The position numbers and the translations under genes are program-made. From positions 1 to 64,000 of the forward strand of contig NZ_BATA01000003.1 in assembly GCF_000474235.1 (NCBI RefSeq): a stretch of 64,000 nt of DNA, read 5' to 3'. Under the pieces are notes generated by a model. It was not told the DNA's origin. It searched no databases and saw nothing but the letters and a program-made list of their open reading frames with translations. Positions 31,780 through 40,671 of the stretch are shown here, piece by piece (position 1 is the first letter of the stretch; each line of letters begins with the position of its first letter). The stretch is from Halarchaeum acidiphilum MH1-52-1. GTDB lineage: Archaea > Halobacteriota > Halobacteria > Halobacteriales > Halobacteriaceae.

Positions 31780-33873
31780 ATGAGCGAGGACAACGTCCAC
31801 CGTCTCGTCGTCCGCGAGGCGGCCGCGCGTGACGCCGGCCGCGGCATCGCCCGCCTCCCCGACGACGTTCGCCGGGGTCTCGGCGTCCTCAGCGGCGATA
31901 CCGTCCGGATCGTCGGCGATCGCGCCACCGTCGCGAAGGTGTGGCCGGACGCCGCCCTCGACGCGGACGAGCTCCGGATCGACGGCGCGACCCGGTCGAA
32001 CGCCGGGGTCCGAATCGGCGAGACCGTCCGCGTCGAGCGCGCGTCCGTCAGCGACGCCGAGCGCGTCGTCGTCACGCCTGCCGTCCCGCCAGAGCGCGAG
32101 CGCGACGCCGTCGTCGACGCCGTGCGGTCGGCGCTCTTCGATCGTCCCGTGCGCGTCGGCGAGACCGTGCGCGTCGACGCGCTCGGCCGGATCGGCGAGT
32201 TCGAGATCGCGGCCACCGAGCCGGACGGCGACGTCGTCGTGACCGACGCGACGACGGTCGAGCTGCACGAGCCCGCGCCCGGCGCGGAAGCGAGCGACGA
32301 CACCGAGACGGGCGCCGAGCGCGTCGGCGTCACCTACGAGGACGTCGGCGGTCTCGGCGAGGAGCTCGCGGCCGTGCGCGAACTCGTCGAACTCCCGCTC
32401 AGCGATCCCGGGCGATTCCGGCGTCTCGGCGTCGATCCGCCGAAGGGCGTCCTCCTCTACGGCCCGCCGGGCACGGGGAAGACGCTCATCGCGCGCGCCG
32501 TCGCCAACGAGGTGGACGCGCGCTTCGTCAGCGTCTCCGGTCCCGAGATCACCTCGAAGTACAAGGGCGAGTCGGAAGAGCAGCTGCGCGAGGTGTTCGA
32601 TGAGGCGCGCGAGAACGCGCCGAGCGTCGTCTTCTTCGACGAGTTCGACGCCATCGCGGGGAAGCGTGAGGACGCCGGCGACATGGAGAACCGCATCGTC
32701 GGCCAACTGTTGAGCCTGATGGACGGGCTGGAGGGCCGCGGCGAGGTCGTCGTCATCGGTGCGACGAATCGGGTGAACGCCGTCGATCCCGCCCTCAGGC
32801 GCCCCGGGCGCTTCGATCGCGAGATCGAGATCGGCGTCCCCTCGCGCGAGGGCCGCGCGGAGATCCTCGACGTCCTCACCAGAGGCACGCCGCTCGCGGA
32901 CGACGTCGCCCTCCGAACCCTCGCGGACCGGACGCACGGGTACGTCGGTGCGGACCTCCGCGCGCTCGTCACGGAGGCCGCGATGGCCGCGATCCGCGAC
33001 GACCGCGAGACGGTGACGCGCGCCGACCTCGACGCCGCGTTCGCGGCCACGGAACCCTCCGCGATGCGCGAGGTCGTCGCCGAGTCGCCGGACGTCTCCT
33101 TCGACGACATCGGCGGACTCGACGAGGCGAAGGAGACGCTCCGCGAGGCCGTCGAGTGGCCCCTCGCCTACGGCGCGCTCTTCGAGGCCGCGGCCACCGA
33201 GCCGCCGACGGGCGTCCTCCTCCACGGCCCGCCGGGCACCGGGAAGACGATGCTCGCGCGCGCCGTCGGGAACGAAGCGGGCGTGAACGTCGTCCGCGTC
33301 GCCGGTCCCGAACTCGTCGATAAGTACGTCGGCGAGTCCGAGAAGGCGGTCAGAGAGATCTTCGAGCGCGCCCGCCGCACCGCGCCCTGCGTCGTCTTCT
33401 TCGACGAGATCGACGCCGTCGGGAGCGCGCGCGGCCCGGAGACGAGCGAGGCGACCGAGCGCGTCGTCAGCCAACTCCTCACGGAACTCGACGCCGCGGC
33501 GGAGAACCCGAACCTCGTCGTGCTCGCCGCGACCAACCGACGCGACGCGCTCGATCCCGCACTCCTCCGACCCGGTCGCTTCGAGACGCACGTTCGGGTC
33601 CCCAGACCGGACGAGTCCGCCCGGCGCGCGATCATCGACGTCCATACTTCGGAAAAGCCCCTCGCGGCCGACGTCGATCTCGACCGGGTGGCCGAGCGAA
33701 CCGAAGGATACACGGGCGCTGATCTCGCCGCGCTCGTCCGCGCGGCCGCGCTCGCCGCCATCCGCGACACCGTCGACGCCCACCCGACGGACGCCGCCTC
33801 GCACCCCCATGACGTCCTGCTCCGTCGCGAGCACTTCGCCGCCGCGCGCGAGGGATACGAGGCGTCGCGCTGA
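31780..33873 (+). CDS. CDC48/VAT-type AAA+ ATPase
   Basis: 697 aa. An N-domain (residues 1-170: LVVREAAARDAGRGIARLP, RRGLGVLSGDTVRIVGDRAT) precedes two AAA modules. D1 has Walker A GPPGTGKTLIARAVANEV and Walker B SVVFFDEFDAIAGKRED. D2 has GPPGTGKTMLARAVGNEA and CVVFFDEIDAVGSARG, with arginine fingers in RRPGRFDREI and LRPGRFETHV. D1 uses DEFD where DEID is usual, and keeps the SRH. It probably unfolds substrates for the proteasome as a hexamer. At 697 aa it is shorter than the canonical 740-760. Haloarchaea often hold several paralogues; this may be a divergent one. Confidence 0.9.
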   Translation: MSEDNVHRLVVREAAARDAGRGIARLPDDVRRGLGVLSGDTVRIVGDRATVAKVWPDAALDADELRIDGATRSNAGVRIGETVRVERASVSDAERVVVTPAVPPERERDAVVDAVRSALFDRPVRVGETVRVDALGRIGEFEIAATEPDGDVVVTDATTVELHEPAPGAEASDDTETGAERVGVTYEDVGGLGEELAAVRELVELPLSDPGRFRRLGVDPPKGVLLYGPPGTGKTLIARAVANEVDARFVSVSGPEITSKYKGESEEQLREVFDEARENAPSVVFFDEFDAIAGKREDAGDMENRIVGQLLSLMDGLEGRGEVVVIGATNRVNAVDPALRRPGRFDREIEIGVPSREGRAEILDVLTRGTPLADDVALRTLADRTHGYVGADLRALVTEAAMAAIRDDRETVTRADLDAAFAATEPSAMREVVAESPDVSFDDIGGLDEAKETLREAVEWPLAYGALFEAAATEPPTGVLLHGPPGTGKTMLARAVGNEAGVNVVRVAGPELVDKYVGESEKAVREIFERARRTAPCVVFFDEIDAVGSARGPETSEATERVVSQLLTELDAAAENPNLVVLAATNRRDALDPALLRPGRFETHVRVPRPDESARRAIIDVHTSEKPLAADVDLDRVAERTEGYTGADLAALVRAAALAAIRDTVDAHPTDAASHPHDVLLRREHFAAAREGYEASR

Positions 33874-33933
33874 CGCGGGCGCCGTTCCGACACGTCCCGA
33901 CAGGTACACGAATCCCGGCGTCGAAGTCCGAGT

Positions 33934-34584
33934 ATGTCGATCGAGGCAGTCGTCTTCGATATGGACGGCGTCATCGTGGACTCCGAGCGCTACTGGGTCG
34001 CGGAAGTGGCGGAGATCCTCGACGTCGCCGTCCCGGACGCAGACGTCGACCCGGAGTCAGTCGTCGGCATCAACGTCTACGACCAGTACGACCTGCTCGC
34101 CGACGAGTACGACGTCGCCGTGACCCGCGAGGAGTACTTCGACCTCTTCGACCGGCACGCCGACACCGTCTACACGGAGAGCGCGACGCTCACGGACGGC
34201 TTTCACGACCTCGTCGCCGAGATCCGCGCGTGCGACCTGCCGATCGGTCTCGTCACCTCGTCGTTTCCGCAGTGGGTCGAGCTGGTCTTCGAACGCTTCG
34301 ACCTCGGGGACGCCTTCGACGTCGTCGTGACCGCGGGCGACGAGGACGTCCCCGGCAAACCCGAACCCGACCTCTACGAACTCGCCGCGGGGCGACTCGG
34401 CGTCGATCCGAACGGCATGCTCGTCGTCGAGGACTCGGAACACGGCGTCGACGCGGCGAGCGCCGCCGGCGCGCACGTCGTCGGCTATCAGCACGGCGCG
34501 AGCGCGGACATGGATCACGGCGCGGCCGACGCCGTCGCGACCGATCCCGACTCGTTCCGCGAGCGCGTGCTCGAAACCCTCTGA
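33934..34584 (+). CDS. HAD-superfamily hydrolase (beta-phosphoglucomutase-like)
   Basis: 216 aa. Motif I is VVFDMDGVIVDSERYWVAEV (nucleophile and acid Asp), motif II is LVTSSFPQWVELV, motif III Lys is in VPGKPEPDLYELAAGRLG, and motif IV is MLVVEDSEHGVDAASAAGAH. The helical cap between motifs I and II places it with phosphoglycolate phosphatase and beta-phosphoglucomutase relatives. The substrate is not predictable. It lies 60 bp after the CDC48-type gene. Confidence 0.85.
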   Translation: MSIEAVVFDMDGVIVDSERYWVAEVAEILDVAVPDADVDPESVVGINVYDQYDLLADEYDVAVTREEYFDLFDRHADTVYTESATLTDGFHDLVAEIRACDLPIGLVTSSFPQWVELVFERFDLGDAFDVVVTAGDEDVPGKPEPDLYELAAGRLGVDPNGMLVVEDSEHGVDAASAAGAHVVGYQHGASADMDHGAADAVATDPDSFRERVLETL

Positions 34585-34593
34585 CTTCCCCCC

Positions 34594-35604
34594 TCAGGCC
34601 CGCTGGAGCGCGAGCGTCACGGCCGCGCCGCCGCGGTCGGACTCGCCGAAGGTGACGCGCCCGTCGTACTCCTCCGTGATCCACCGGACGAGCCACAGGC
34701 CGAGCCCGCTCCCGTGTTCGAGTTGCGTGATCTCGCGTTCGCCCGTGACGAGTTCGAGTTCGGACTCGGGGATGCCGGGACCGTCGTCGGCGACGGTGAT
34801 GTCGACGGTCCGGCCGTCCACGCGCGCGGCGATCTCGACCGTGGGGTCGTCGCCGCCGTGTTCGACGGCGTTCTCGACGAGTTCGTCGATCGCGTCCCGG
34901 AGCTGGTCGCCCGCGCGCGCTGGGGCGGTCTCGGGGACGTCGAGCGACACGTCGATGTCGTACGCCTCGCGGGCGTTCTCGGCGGCCGCCCGGCACATCG
35001 CGGCGACGTCGACGTCCGTCGGCTCGGTGTCGAAGGCCTCCTCGACGGCACGTACGTTCTCGTTCATCTCCGAGAGGTCCTCGGCCACCCCCTCGATCTC
35101 CCCGGCCGTGTCCGGGTCGCTATCGCGGACCTTCTCGACCGCGAAGAGGAGGCGTTGGGCCTCGTGCCGGAGGTTGTGCCGGACGAGCGTGTTGAGGACG
35201 GCGAGGCGCTCGCGCTCGGTCGCGAGCTCCTCGGCGCGGATCCGCCGGACGTCGTAGACGCCGATGATGACGTGCGCGACGGCGCCCGCGGAGAGCGCGA
35301 CGGCGAAGAGGAAGCCGGCGTCCTCGACGGGCCGGTACGTGAACAGGAGGATGAAGACGACGCCGAGGACGACGATCCCGAGGAAGTTCCAGCCGGCGAT
35401 GCGGACGGCGTTCGTCTGCGAGACGTCGAGTCGGTAGACGACCGCGCCGACGGCGACGAGACCGAGGGAGACGAGGACGCCGATGACGCCGAGGACGATG
35501 CCGAGCGCCGGCGGCCCGGTGAGCAGATGCGCGAGGATGGGGACGAGGAGGACGACGCCCGTGAGCGAGAGCGACGCCGTCGCGGCGAGCCGGAGGGGTT
35601 TCAT
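34594..35604 (-). CDS. Membrane-bound sensor histidine kinase
   Basis: 336 aa. About four N-terminal membrane helices (residues 1-125: ATASLSLTGVVLLVPILAHL, IAGWNFLGIVVLGVVFILLF) are followed by the H-box LVRHNLRHEAQRLLFAVEKV and a HATPase domain with N-box IDELVENAVEHGG, G1 VADDGPGIPESEL and G2 HGSGLGLWLV. No periplasmic or PAS sensor is present, so it senses through its membrane part. It has no adjacent response regulator; the receivers at 13815, 20381 and 21389 are possible partners. Confidence 0.88.
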   Translation of the reverse strand: MKPLRLAATASLSLTGVVLLVPILAHLLTGPPALGIVLGVIGVLVSLGLVAVGAVVYRLDVSQTNAVRIAGWNFLGIVVLGVVFILLFTYRPVEDAGFLFAVALSAGAVAHVIIGVYDVRRIRAEELATERERLAVLNTLVRHNLRHEAQRLLFAVEKVRDSDPDTAGEIEGVAEDLSEMNENVRAVEEAFDTEPTDVDVAAMCRAAAENAREAYDIDVSLDVPETAPARAGDQLRDAIDELVENAVEHGGDDPTVEIAARVDGRTVDITVADDGPGIPESELELVTGEREITQLEHGSGLGLWLVRWITEEYDGRVTFGESDRGGAAVTLALQRA

Positions 35605-35837
35605 CGTGTTCGTCGTCTTTCGGCGCGCCGGCGGATAAACGATTGCGCATTTGGGCCGTGCGCGATCGGGCCGTCACGTCGCGGCACACGACGGGTGGTG
35701 CTGCGCGGCGGGGCACGCTATGGGCGGTGCGGGGCGAGGCGGTGTGGAGAGCGGTGCCGGTGCGCGACTCCCGTGGCGGTGCGGAGCGGCTACCGTTCCC
35801 CACCGCGCGCCGCCGGCGCGCGGCCTTTTTGGTGGAG

Positions 35838-35882
35838 CTTTTTCGAGGAGTGGTCGGCGGAGCCGACCACTCCTCGAAAAAG
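35838..35882 (-). terminator. Perfect 21-bp hairpin behind the Lhr helicase gene
   Basis: Arms CTTTTTCGAGGAGTGGTCGG-C and its exact complement are separated by 3 nt (GGA); the arms are 35838-35858 and 35862-35882. On the minus strand the hairpin starts 5 bp behind the stop of the helicase gene and ends with a T run, as in a strong transcription stop. A perfect stem this long is unusual for haloarchaea. The rest of 35605-35837 holds nothing I can identify. Confidence 0.7.
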
Positions 35883-35887
35883 GTCCG

Positions 35888-38731
35888 TTACCAGAAGGCC
35901 TTCGTCCGGGCGTACTCGCGCTCGCGTTCGAGGATGTCCCGATAGAAGTCGGCCGTGTCCTCGCGGTGCTTGTTGATGACGCGCGCGGCGTTCTGCGGGC
36001 CGACGCCGCGCGCGGCGAGCGCGATCACGGCCTTCTTGCCGTGGCTCTGGACGATGCTCGCGTTCCGGTAGGCGCGCTCGACCGTCTTCTCCCGTTCGTC
36101 GTCGCGCGTCTCGGGGTCGGCGTCGAGCGCCCGCACCACGTCGTCCGCCCACGGCGAGAGCGCGGCGATGCGCGTGGACCCGCATCGGGGACACTCCGGC
36201 TGGTCGCGCACGCGCTTCACCTTCGTCTCCTGTCGCCACTCATTGCAGTGCAGGCAGACGAGATTCACGCGGTCGTCGAGCAGTCGCTCCTTCACGGCCT
36301 TGACGACGCTCGCGTCCGCGTTCTCGGGCGTGAGGAGTTCCTGCCCGGAGGATCGGCCCCCGACGCCGATCGGCGTGCGCTGGCCGTGACGGATGACCTC
36401 GATGTCGTCCGTCTGCACGCGTTCGAGCACGCTCGCGGTCCCCTCGACGTCGAGGTCGGTGTGGAACACCTCCCGCAGCGCCTCGTCGTAGACCGGCGTG
36501 TCCTCGAGGGCGCCCATGATTCGGTTCAGGCCGACGCCGTCGCGGCCCTTCGAGCGATCGAGCGCGCCGAACTTCGCGGCGACCTGCGCGAGCGTGAACT
36601 TCAGCGTATCGGAGCGCTTCAGGGAGAGTTCGAGCACCGCGGCGACGTGCTCGGGATCCGTCTCGCGGAGCACGGTCTCCACCTCGCTCGCGCGGACGCC
36701 CTGCGGGACTTCGAGTTCGATTCTGTACGGCCCGGCGTCGAGACCGACGGACGAGCCGGTGCGCTGGCCGACGAGCGCGGAGAGCAGTCGGCCGAGCGTC
36801 TCGTTCACCTCGTGGCCGAACGCGGCGTTCAGCGCGATCGCGCGCCCCTGCGCTTCGATCACGACTCGGTCGTCGGTCGGGACGGGCGCGTCCGCCTCGA
36901 CCTGCCGGGCGATCGGGTCGAGCGCGCTCGCGACGGTGTCGGCGTCCGCCGGATAGCGGCGCGCGACGTCGCGGGCGACGCTCTCGACGTCGGCGCCGGT
37001 CGCGAACTGCGCGCCCGCGGCGCCGCGGAGTTCGCCGACCTCTTGGGCCACCTCGTGCGGCACCGGGATCTCCGAACCGGTCCACGACGGCACCTCGCCG
37101 CTCGGGTCGGCGATCGGCGAGACGTTCACTCGCGATTCCTCCTCGTCGATCTCCGCGATGCGCCACATCTCGCCGCGCTGGACGAACGTCTCGCCGGGTT
37201 CCGCGAAGTTCACGACGAAGCGCTCGTCGAGCGTCCCCACCTGTCTCCCGGCCGCCATGTCGTACACCTCGTAGGTCTCCTCGTCCGGGATCATCGAGAG
37301 GTTCGCGTAGACGTACTGCCACGTCCCCGACGAGGAGAGTTCGTCCGCCTCCTCGTTCAGGTAGAGCACTCGATTGTGGTGGAGTTCCCGCACGACCTCG
37401 CGGAACGTCTCCTCATCCAACTCCCGGAACGGGTAGGCCCGCGTGACGATGCGGTACGCCCGGCGAGCGGAGACGTCGCCGAAGTCCATCGCGATCCCCG
37501 CGATCTGGTTCGCCACCGTGTCGAGGCTGCCGTGGTGGATATCGACCGTCTCGACCTCGCCCGCGCTGGCCCGGCGCGCGATGACGAGCGCCTCCGCCAC
37601 CTCGTCGGGATGCGTGGCGACGATCGTCCCCGAGGAGACCGCGTCGCGGCGGTGGCCGGCGCGTCCGACGCGCTGGAGGAGGCGCGAGACCTCCCGCGGG
37701 CTGTTGTACTGGACGACGTGGTCGATGTGCCCGACGTCGATGCCGAGTTCCATCGAGGACGTGCAGAGCATCGCGTCCAACTCGCCCGCCTTGAACGCGT
37801 CCTCGACCTCGACGCGCGCCTCCTTCGCGAGACTGCCGTGGTGGACGCCGATGTTCGCCCCGAGCTCCTTGAAGCGCGAGCCGAGCGCTTCGGCGGTCTG
37901 GCGGGTGTTCACGAAGATCAGCGTCGAGTCGTGGCGCTCGACGACGTCCCGGATCGCCCGGACGTGACTCGCCATCTCCGCGCTCGTCACGAGCTCGTTC
38001 CCGAGGCGTTCGTCTTCCTCGCGTATCTCCGGCGCGACGACGTCGAACTCGACCTGTGAAGTGACGTCCACCTCCACGACGTCGAAGTCGCGGCCGCCCG
38101 TGAGGAAGTTCCCGACCTCCTCGGGGTCGCCGACGGTCGCGGAGAGTCCGACGCGCTGGAACGCCCCGGAGAGTTCGCGCAGGCGTTCGAGACCGATCGC
38201 CAACTGCGCGCCGCGCTTCGCGCCCGCGAGCTCGTGCACTTCGTCCACGACGGCGTGTTCGACGTCGCTCAGCGCCGTGCGGAGCTTCTCGCCCGTCAAC
38301 ATCGCTTGCAGGGTCTCGGGCGTCGTCACGAGCACGTCCGGCGGGTCGTTCGCCTGCTTCGAGCGCTGGTAGTCCGAGGTGTCGCCGTGGCGGACGTCGA
38401 CCTCGATGTCCAGTGCCTCACCCCACCAGTCGAGGCGCTCGCGCATGTCGCGGTTGAGCGCCCGCAGCGGCGTGACGTAGAGCGCGCTGATGCCGTGGAC
38501 GTGGCTCTCCTCGTCCTTCCGCGTCGCGATGGCGTCGAGCACGGGGAGCATCGCCGTCTCCGTCTTGCCCGTGCCCGTCGGCGCGACGACGAGCGCGCTG
38601 TGGCCGGCGACGAGCGGCGGGATCGCGCGTCGCTGTGGCTCCGTCGGCGTGGTGAAGCCGCGTTCCGAGAGCGCGTCGCGAACCGCGGGCCCGAGGCGGG
38701 CGAACGCGTCCACGACGCCGGTCTCACTCAT
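35888..38731 (-). CDS. lhr: Lhr-type superfamily 2 helicase
   Basis: 947 aa from the ATG at 38731. Q/Walker A is VVAPTGTGKTETAMLPVLDA, motif II is AVVDEVHELAGAKRGAQLAI (DEVH), and motif III is VGLSATVGDPEEVG. The second RecA domain shows IFVNTRQTAEALGSRFKELG and LLQRVGRAGHRRD. A Lhr-specific winged-helix and C-terminal region follow. Near the end, NLVCLHCNEWRQETKVKRV and CPRCGSTRIAAL form a four-Cys zinc ribbon. It unwinds DNA or DNA-RNA hybrids in repair. An upstream extension to 38818 adds 29 residues overlapping the divergent gene and is rejected. Confidence 0.92.
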   Translation of the reverse strand: MSETGVVDAFARLGPAVRDALSERGFTTPTEPQRRAIPPLVAGHSALVVAPTGTGKTETAMLPVLDAIATRKDEESHVHGISALYVTPLRALNRDMRERLDWWGEALDIEVDVRHGDTSDYQRSKQANDPPDVLVTTPETLQAMLTGEKLRTALSDVEHAVVDEVHELAGAKRGAQLAIGLERLRELSGAFQRVGLSATVGDPEEVGNFLTGGRDFDVVEVDVTSQVEFDVVAPEIREEDERLGNELVTSAEMASHVRAIRDVVERHDSTLIFVNTRQTAEALGSRFKELGANIGVHHGSLAKEARVEVEDAFKAGELDAMLCTSSMELGIDVGHIDHVVQYNSPREVSRLLQRVGRAGHRRDAVSSGTIVATHPDEVAEALVIARRASAGEVETVDIHHGSLDTVANQIAGIAMDFGDVSARRAYRIVTRAYPFRELDEETFREVVRELHHNRVLYLNEEADELSSSGTWQYVYANLSMIPDEETYEVYDMAAGRQVGTLDERFVVNFAEPGETFVQRGEMWRIAEIDEEESRVNVSPIADPSGEVPSWTGSEIPVPHEVAQEVGELRGAAGAQFATGADVESVARDVARRYPADADTVASALDPIARQVEADAPVPTDDRVVIEAQGRAIALNAAFGHEVNETLGRLLSALVGQRTGSSVGLDAGPYRIELEVPQGVRASEVETVLRETDPEHVAAVLELSLKRSDTLKFTLAQVAAKFGALDRSKGRDGVGLNRIMGALEDTPVYDEALREVFHTDLDVEGTASVLERVQTDDIEVIRHGQRTPIGVGGRSSGQELLTPENADASVVKAVKERLLDDRVNLVCLHCNEWRQETKVKRVRDQPECPRCGSTRIAALSPWADDVVRALDADPETRDDEREKTVERAYRNASIVQSHGKKAVIALAARGVGPQNAARVINKHREDTADFYRDILEREREYARTKAFW

Positions 38732-38810
38732 CACCGAACGAAGGGCCGCGGGCGAGTTAAGCCCCTCGCCGGTCGCGAGCGCCACCCAAACCTTTCTCGC
38801 GGTGCGGGCC

Positions 38811-39605
38811 GTGCTCACACGCGTGTACCTCGCAGACGAGGCGTGGCCGGACCTCGAAGCCTACTTCGAGTCCGAGACGCTCGCCATCGTCCCGCTCGGA
38901 AGCACCGAACAGCACGGCCCGCACCTCCCGCTCGCGACCGATCACCTCATCGCCGAGGCGTTCGCGACCGAGGTCGCCGAACGCACGGGCTACCTCCGGA
39001 CGCCCACCGTCACGATCGGCGTCAGCCCCCACCACCGCCAGTTCCCCGGCACCGCGTGGGTCGATCCGCCCGCGTTCCGCGACTACGTGGAGAGTTTCGT
39101 CCGGAACCTCACCTACCACGGCATCGACCGGGTCGTCTTCGTGAACGCCCACGGCGGGAACGTCCAGCACCTCCGCGAGGTCGGACGGCGGCTCCGCGAC
39201 GACGACGTCGCCTACGCTATCGAGTGGATGTGGGACGAGTCCATCCCCGACCTCGTCGACGAGGCGTTCGCGCGCAACGGTCCCCACGCCGGCCCGAAGG
39301 AGACCGCGCTCATCCAACACCTCCGCCCCGAACTCGTTCACGACGACCGGTTCGCCGAGGCTCGCGACGGCGGCGCCCCGAACCCGGAGGAATCCGTCCG
39401 CGTCCGCAACGGCGCCGCGACCTTCTACGACGCCGTCGAGAACTCCGATAACGGCGCGTTCGGCGACCAGACGGACGCCAACGCCGAAACGGGCGCCGAG
39501 CTCTTCGACGCCGCGAGCGACCAGCTCGAAGAACTCTGCGAGTGGCTCGCCGCGCGCGACTGGGACGAACTGCGCGCACCCGAGCGCGTCTCGCGCGAGG
39601 GGTAG
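38811..39605 (+). CDS. Creatininase-family amidohydrolase (ArfB-like)
   Basis: 264 aa from the GTG at 38811 (a second GTG at 38823 is equally possible). IVPLGSTEQHGPHLPLATDH (metal-binding Glu, His and Asp) and VNAHGGNVQHLREV carry the metal ligands, and GPHAGPKETALIQHLRPELV the catalytic Glu region. In archaea a member of this family, ArfB, hydrolyses the formamide after GTP cyclohydrolase III in riboflavin and F420 synthesis. The next enzyme ArfC is at 46241, so that role is attractive here. An AACCTTTCTCG box at 38787-38797 drives it, diverging from lhr. Confidence 0.8.
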   Translation: MLTRVYLADEAWPDLEAYFESETLAIVPLGSTEQHGPHLPLATDHLIAEAFATEVAERTGYLRTPTVTIGVSPHHRQFPGTAWVDPPAFRDYVESFVRNLTYHGIDRVVFVNAHGGNVQHLREVGRRLRDDDVAYAIEWMWDESIPDLVDEAFARNGPHAGPKETALIQHLRPELVHDDRFAEARDGGAPNPEESVRVRNGAATFYDAVENSDNGAFGDQTDANAETGAELFDAASDQLEELCEWLAARDWDELRAPERVSREG

Positions 39606-39630
39606 GCTATCAGTGGAGCGACGTCGTCGG

Positions 39631-39726
39631 TCACTGCTCGTCCTCGACGCTCGGGTGTGGGTTCTGCGGTGCGTGCTCGCGCCACGCCTCCTTGTCCTCG
39701 GTGCCAAGTTGGTCGGTCAACTACCC
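39631..39726 (-). pseudogene. Orphan C-terminal coding fragment
   Basis: Reading LTDQLGTEDKEAWREHAPQN followed by PHPSVEDEQ and TGA, with haloarchaeal amino-acid composition. A TAG lies just before the first codon, inside the IS-type hairpin, so any upstream part is gone. I do not recognise the family. Alternatively it is a very short protein using the TTG as start. Confidence 0.4.
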
Positions 39727-39775
39727 CGCCCTACTTCGCTCACCATGACGGGTTCGCTCGTGGAGGGTGGGGCTT
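39716..39775 (+). mobile_element. IS200/IS605-type terminal hairpin remnant C
   Basis: GTCAACTACCCCGCCCT pairs with AGGGTGGGGCTTG through CCCCGCCCT/AGGGTGGGG (one G-T pair). The loop is TTCGCTC...GTTCGCTC. From memory, CAACTACCCC...GGGTGGGGCTTGT is a recurrent end of haloarchaeal TnpB-type elements. Its inner sequence differs from remnants A and B, so it is another end type. A TTGAC pentamer sits at the boundary on the minus strand. Confidence 0.55.
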
Positions 39776-39933
39776 GTCCATGAACTCGGCCTCGAACCCG
39801 TCCGGGTGGGCGTCGAACGAGGATACGGTATGCACCGTAAAGAGCGTTAGGAGTGAAAGCTACGAAAATACTGACGGAGAAACGATACGGTCAACGACGG
39901 GCGATTTCTGTGCGAAGAAACTGCCAACTACTG

Positions 39934-40671
39934 CTACAACGCGTCGTAGCGCCCGAGACGCGTGCCGTCCAGCAGGTACGCGTCCGCGTCCGGGCACGCG
40001 TCGGGGAGGAACGGCGCGAGGAACTCCTGTCCCGCGACGTTCACCCACGTCCCGCCGCTGTACCCGTTGAACGCCGGGCAGACGACGAGCTCGCCGCTCA
40101 CGGCGAGCGTCGCGTCGCCGTGTGCCTCGAACGGTTCGGCGACGAGCGGGCCGCGGAGCCACGCGCGCTCGACGCGGCTCCCCCCGACCTCGTCCTCCAG
40201 CCTGACCGCCGGGTGCTCGTGCCCGACGCAGACGACGTCGGCTTCCACGACTTCGCGGCGCGGCCACGTATGGCCGTGGCAGAATCCCACACCATCGAAT
40301 CGTGCGCCGGTCGCGGGCGTGACGTCGACGCCGAGCGCGTCCGCGATGCCGCTGTCGTGGTTCCCCCGCACGAGCGTGACAGGCACGGGGAGTTCGGCGA
40401 CCAGCGTTTCGAGTTCGTCTAGCTCCGCGCCGCGCGGCTCGCCGATCCGGTGGCCGAGGTCGCCGAGGAAGACGACGCGATCGACGCCCGTCTCGACGAC
40501 GAGCGACAGCACGCGATCGCGTCGCTCGTCGGCGCGCGAGGGGGCTTCGAGGCCGTCGCGGCGGAGCGCGCGCTCGATGCCGGCGTGGTAGTCCGCGACC
40601 ACGAGGGCCGACTCGTCGCCGAGGTCGGCGACCGCGGCCGGCCGCCCCGGGACGGGTTCGACCCGCGCCAT
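39934..40671 (-). CDS. rpe: RPA-associated metallophosphoesterase
   Basis: 245 aa. Calcineurin-like phosphoesterase motifs: LVVADYHAGIE (Asp and His), VVFLGDLGHRIGE (GDxxH-like), LVRGNHDSGI (GNHD), CHGHTWPR and VCVGHEHPAV (GHxH). It binds two metals. It is the third gene of the RPA operon, starting immediately behind the RPA-associated protein gene (stop 40672, start 40671). Established knowledge: haloarchaea keep rpa1-rpap1-rpe together. Its phosphodiester substrate is not known. Confidence 0.88.
   Translation of the reverse strand: MARVEPVPGRPAAVADLGDESALVVADYHAGIERALRRDGLEAPSRADERRDRVLSLVVETGVDRVVFLGDLGHRIGEPRGAELDELETLVAELPVPVTLVRGNHDSGIADALGVDVTPATGARFDGVGFCHGHTWPRREVVEADVVCVGHEHPAVRLEDEVGGSRVERAWLRGPLVAEPFEAHGDATLAVSGELVVCPAFNGYSGGTWVNVAGQEFLAPFLPDACPDADAYLLDGTRLGRYDAL

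Larger units (their letters stand above)
39606..39933. other. Decayed insertion region between the ArfB-like and RPA-operon genes
   Basis: 328 bp without an intact gene. From left to right: an orphan C-terminus on the minus strand (39631-39726), a hairpin of IS200/IS605 style (39716-39775), and a stretch of lower GC (about 39800-39933; for example AAAGCTACGAAAATACTGAC) in which I recognise no gene. Its minus-strand reading SFFAQKSPVVDRIVSPSVFS ends at a stop and could be the tail of a lost protein. The RPA-operon phosphoesterase gene ends at its right border. Confidence 0.6.
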
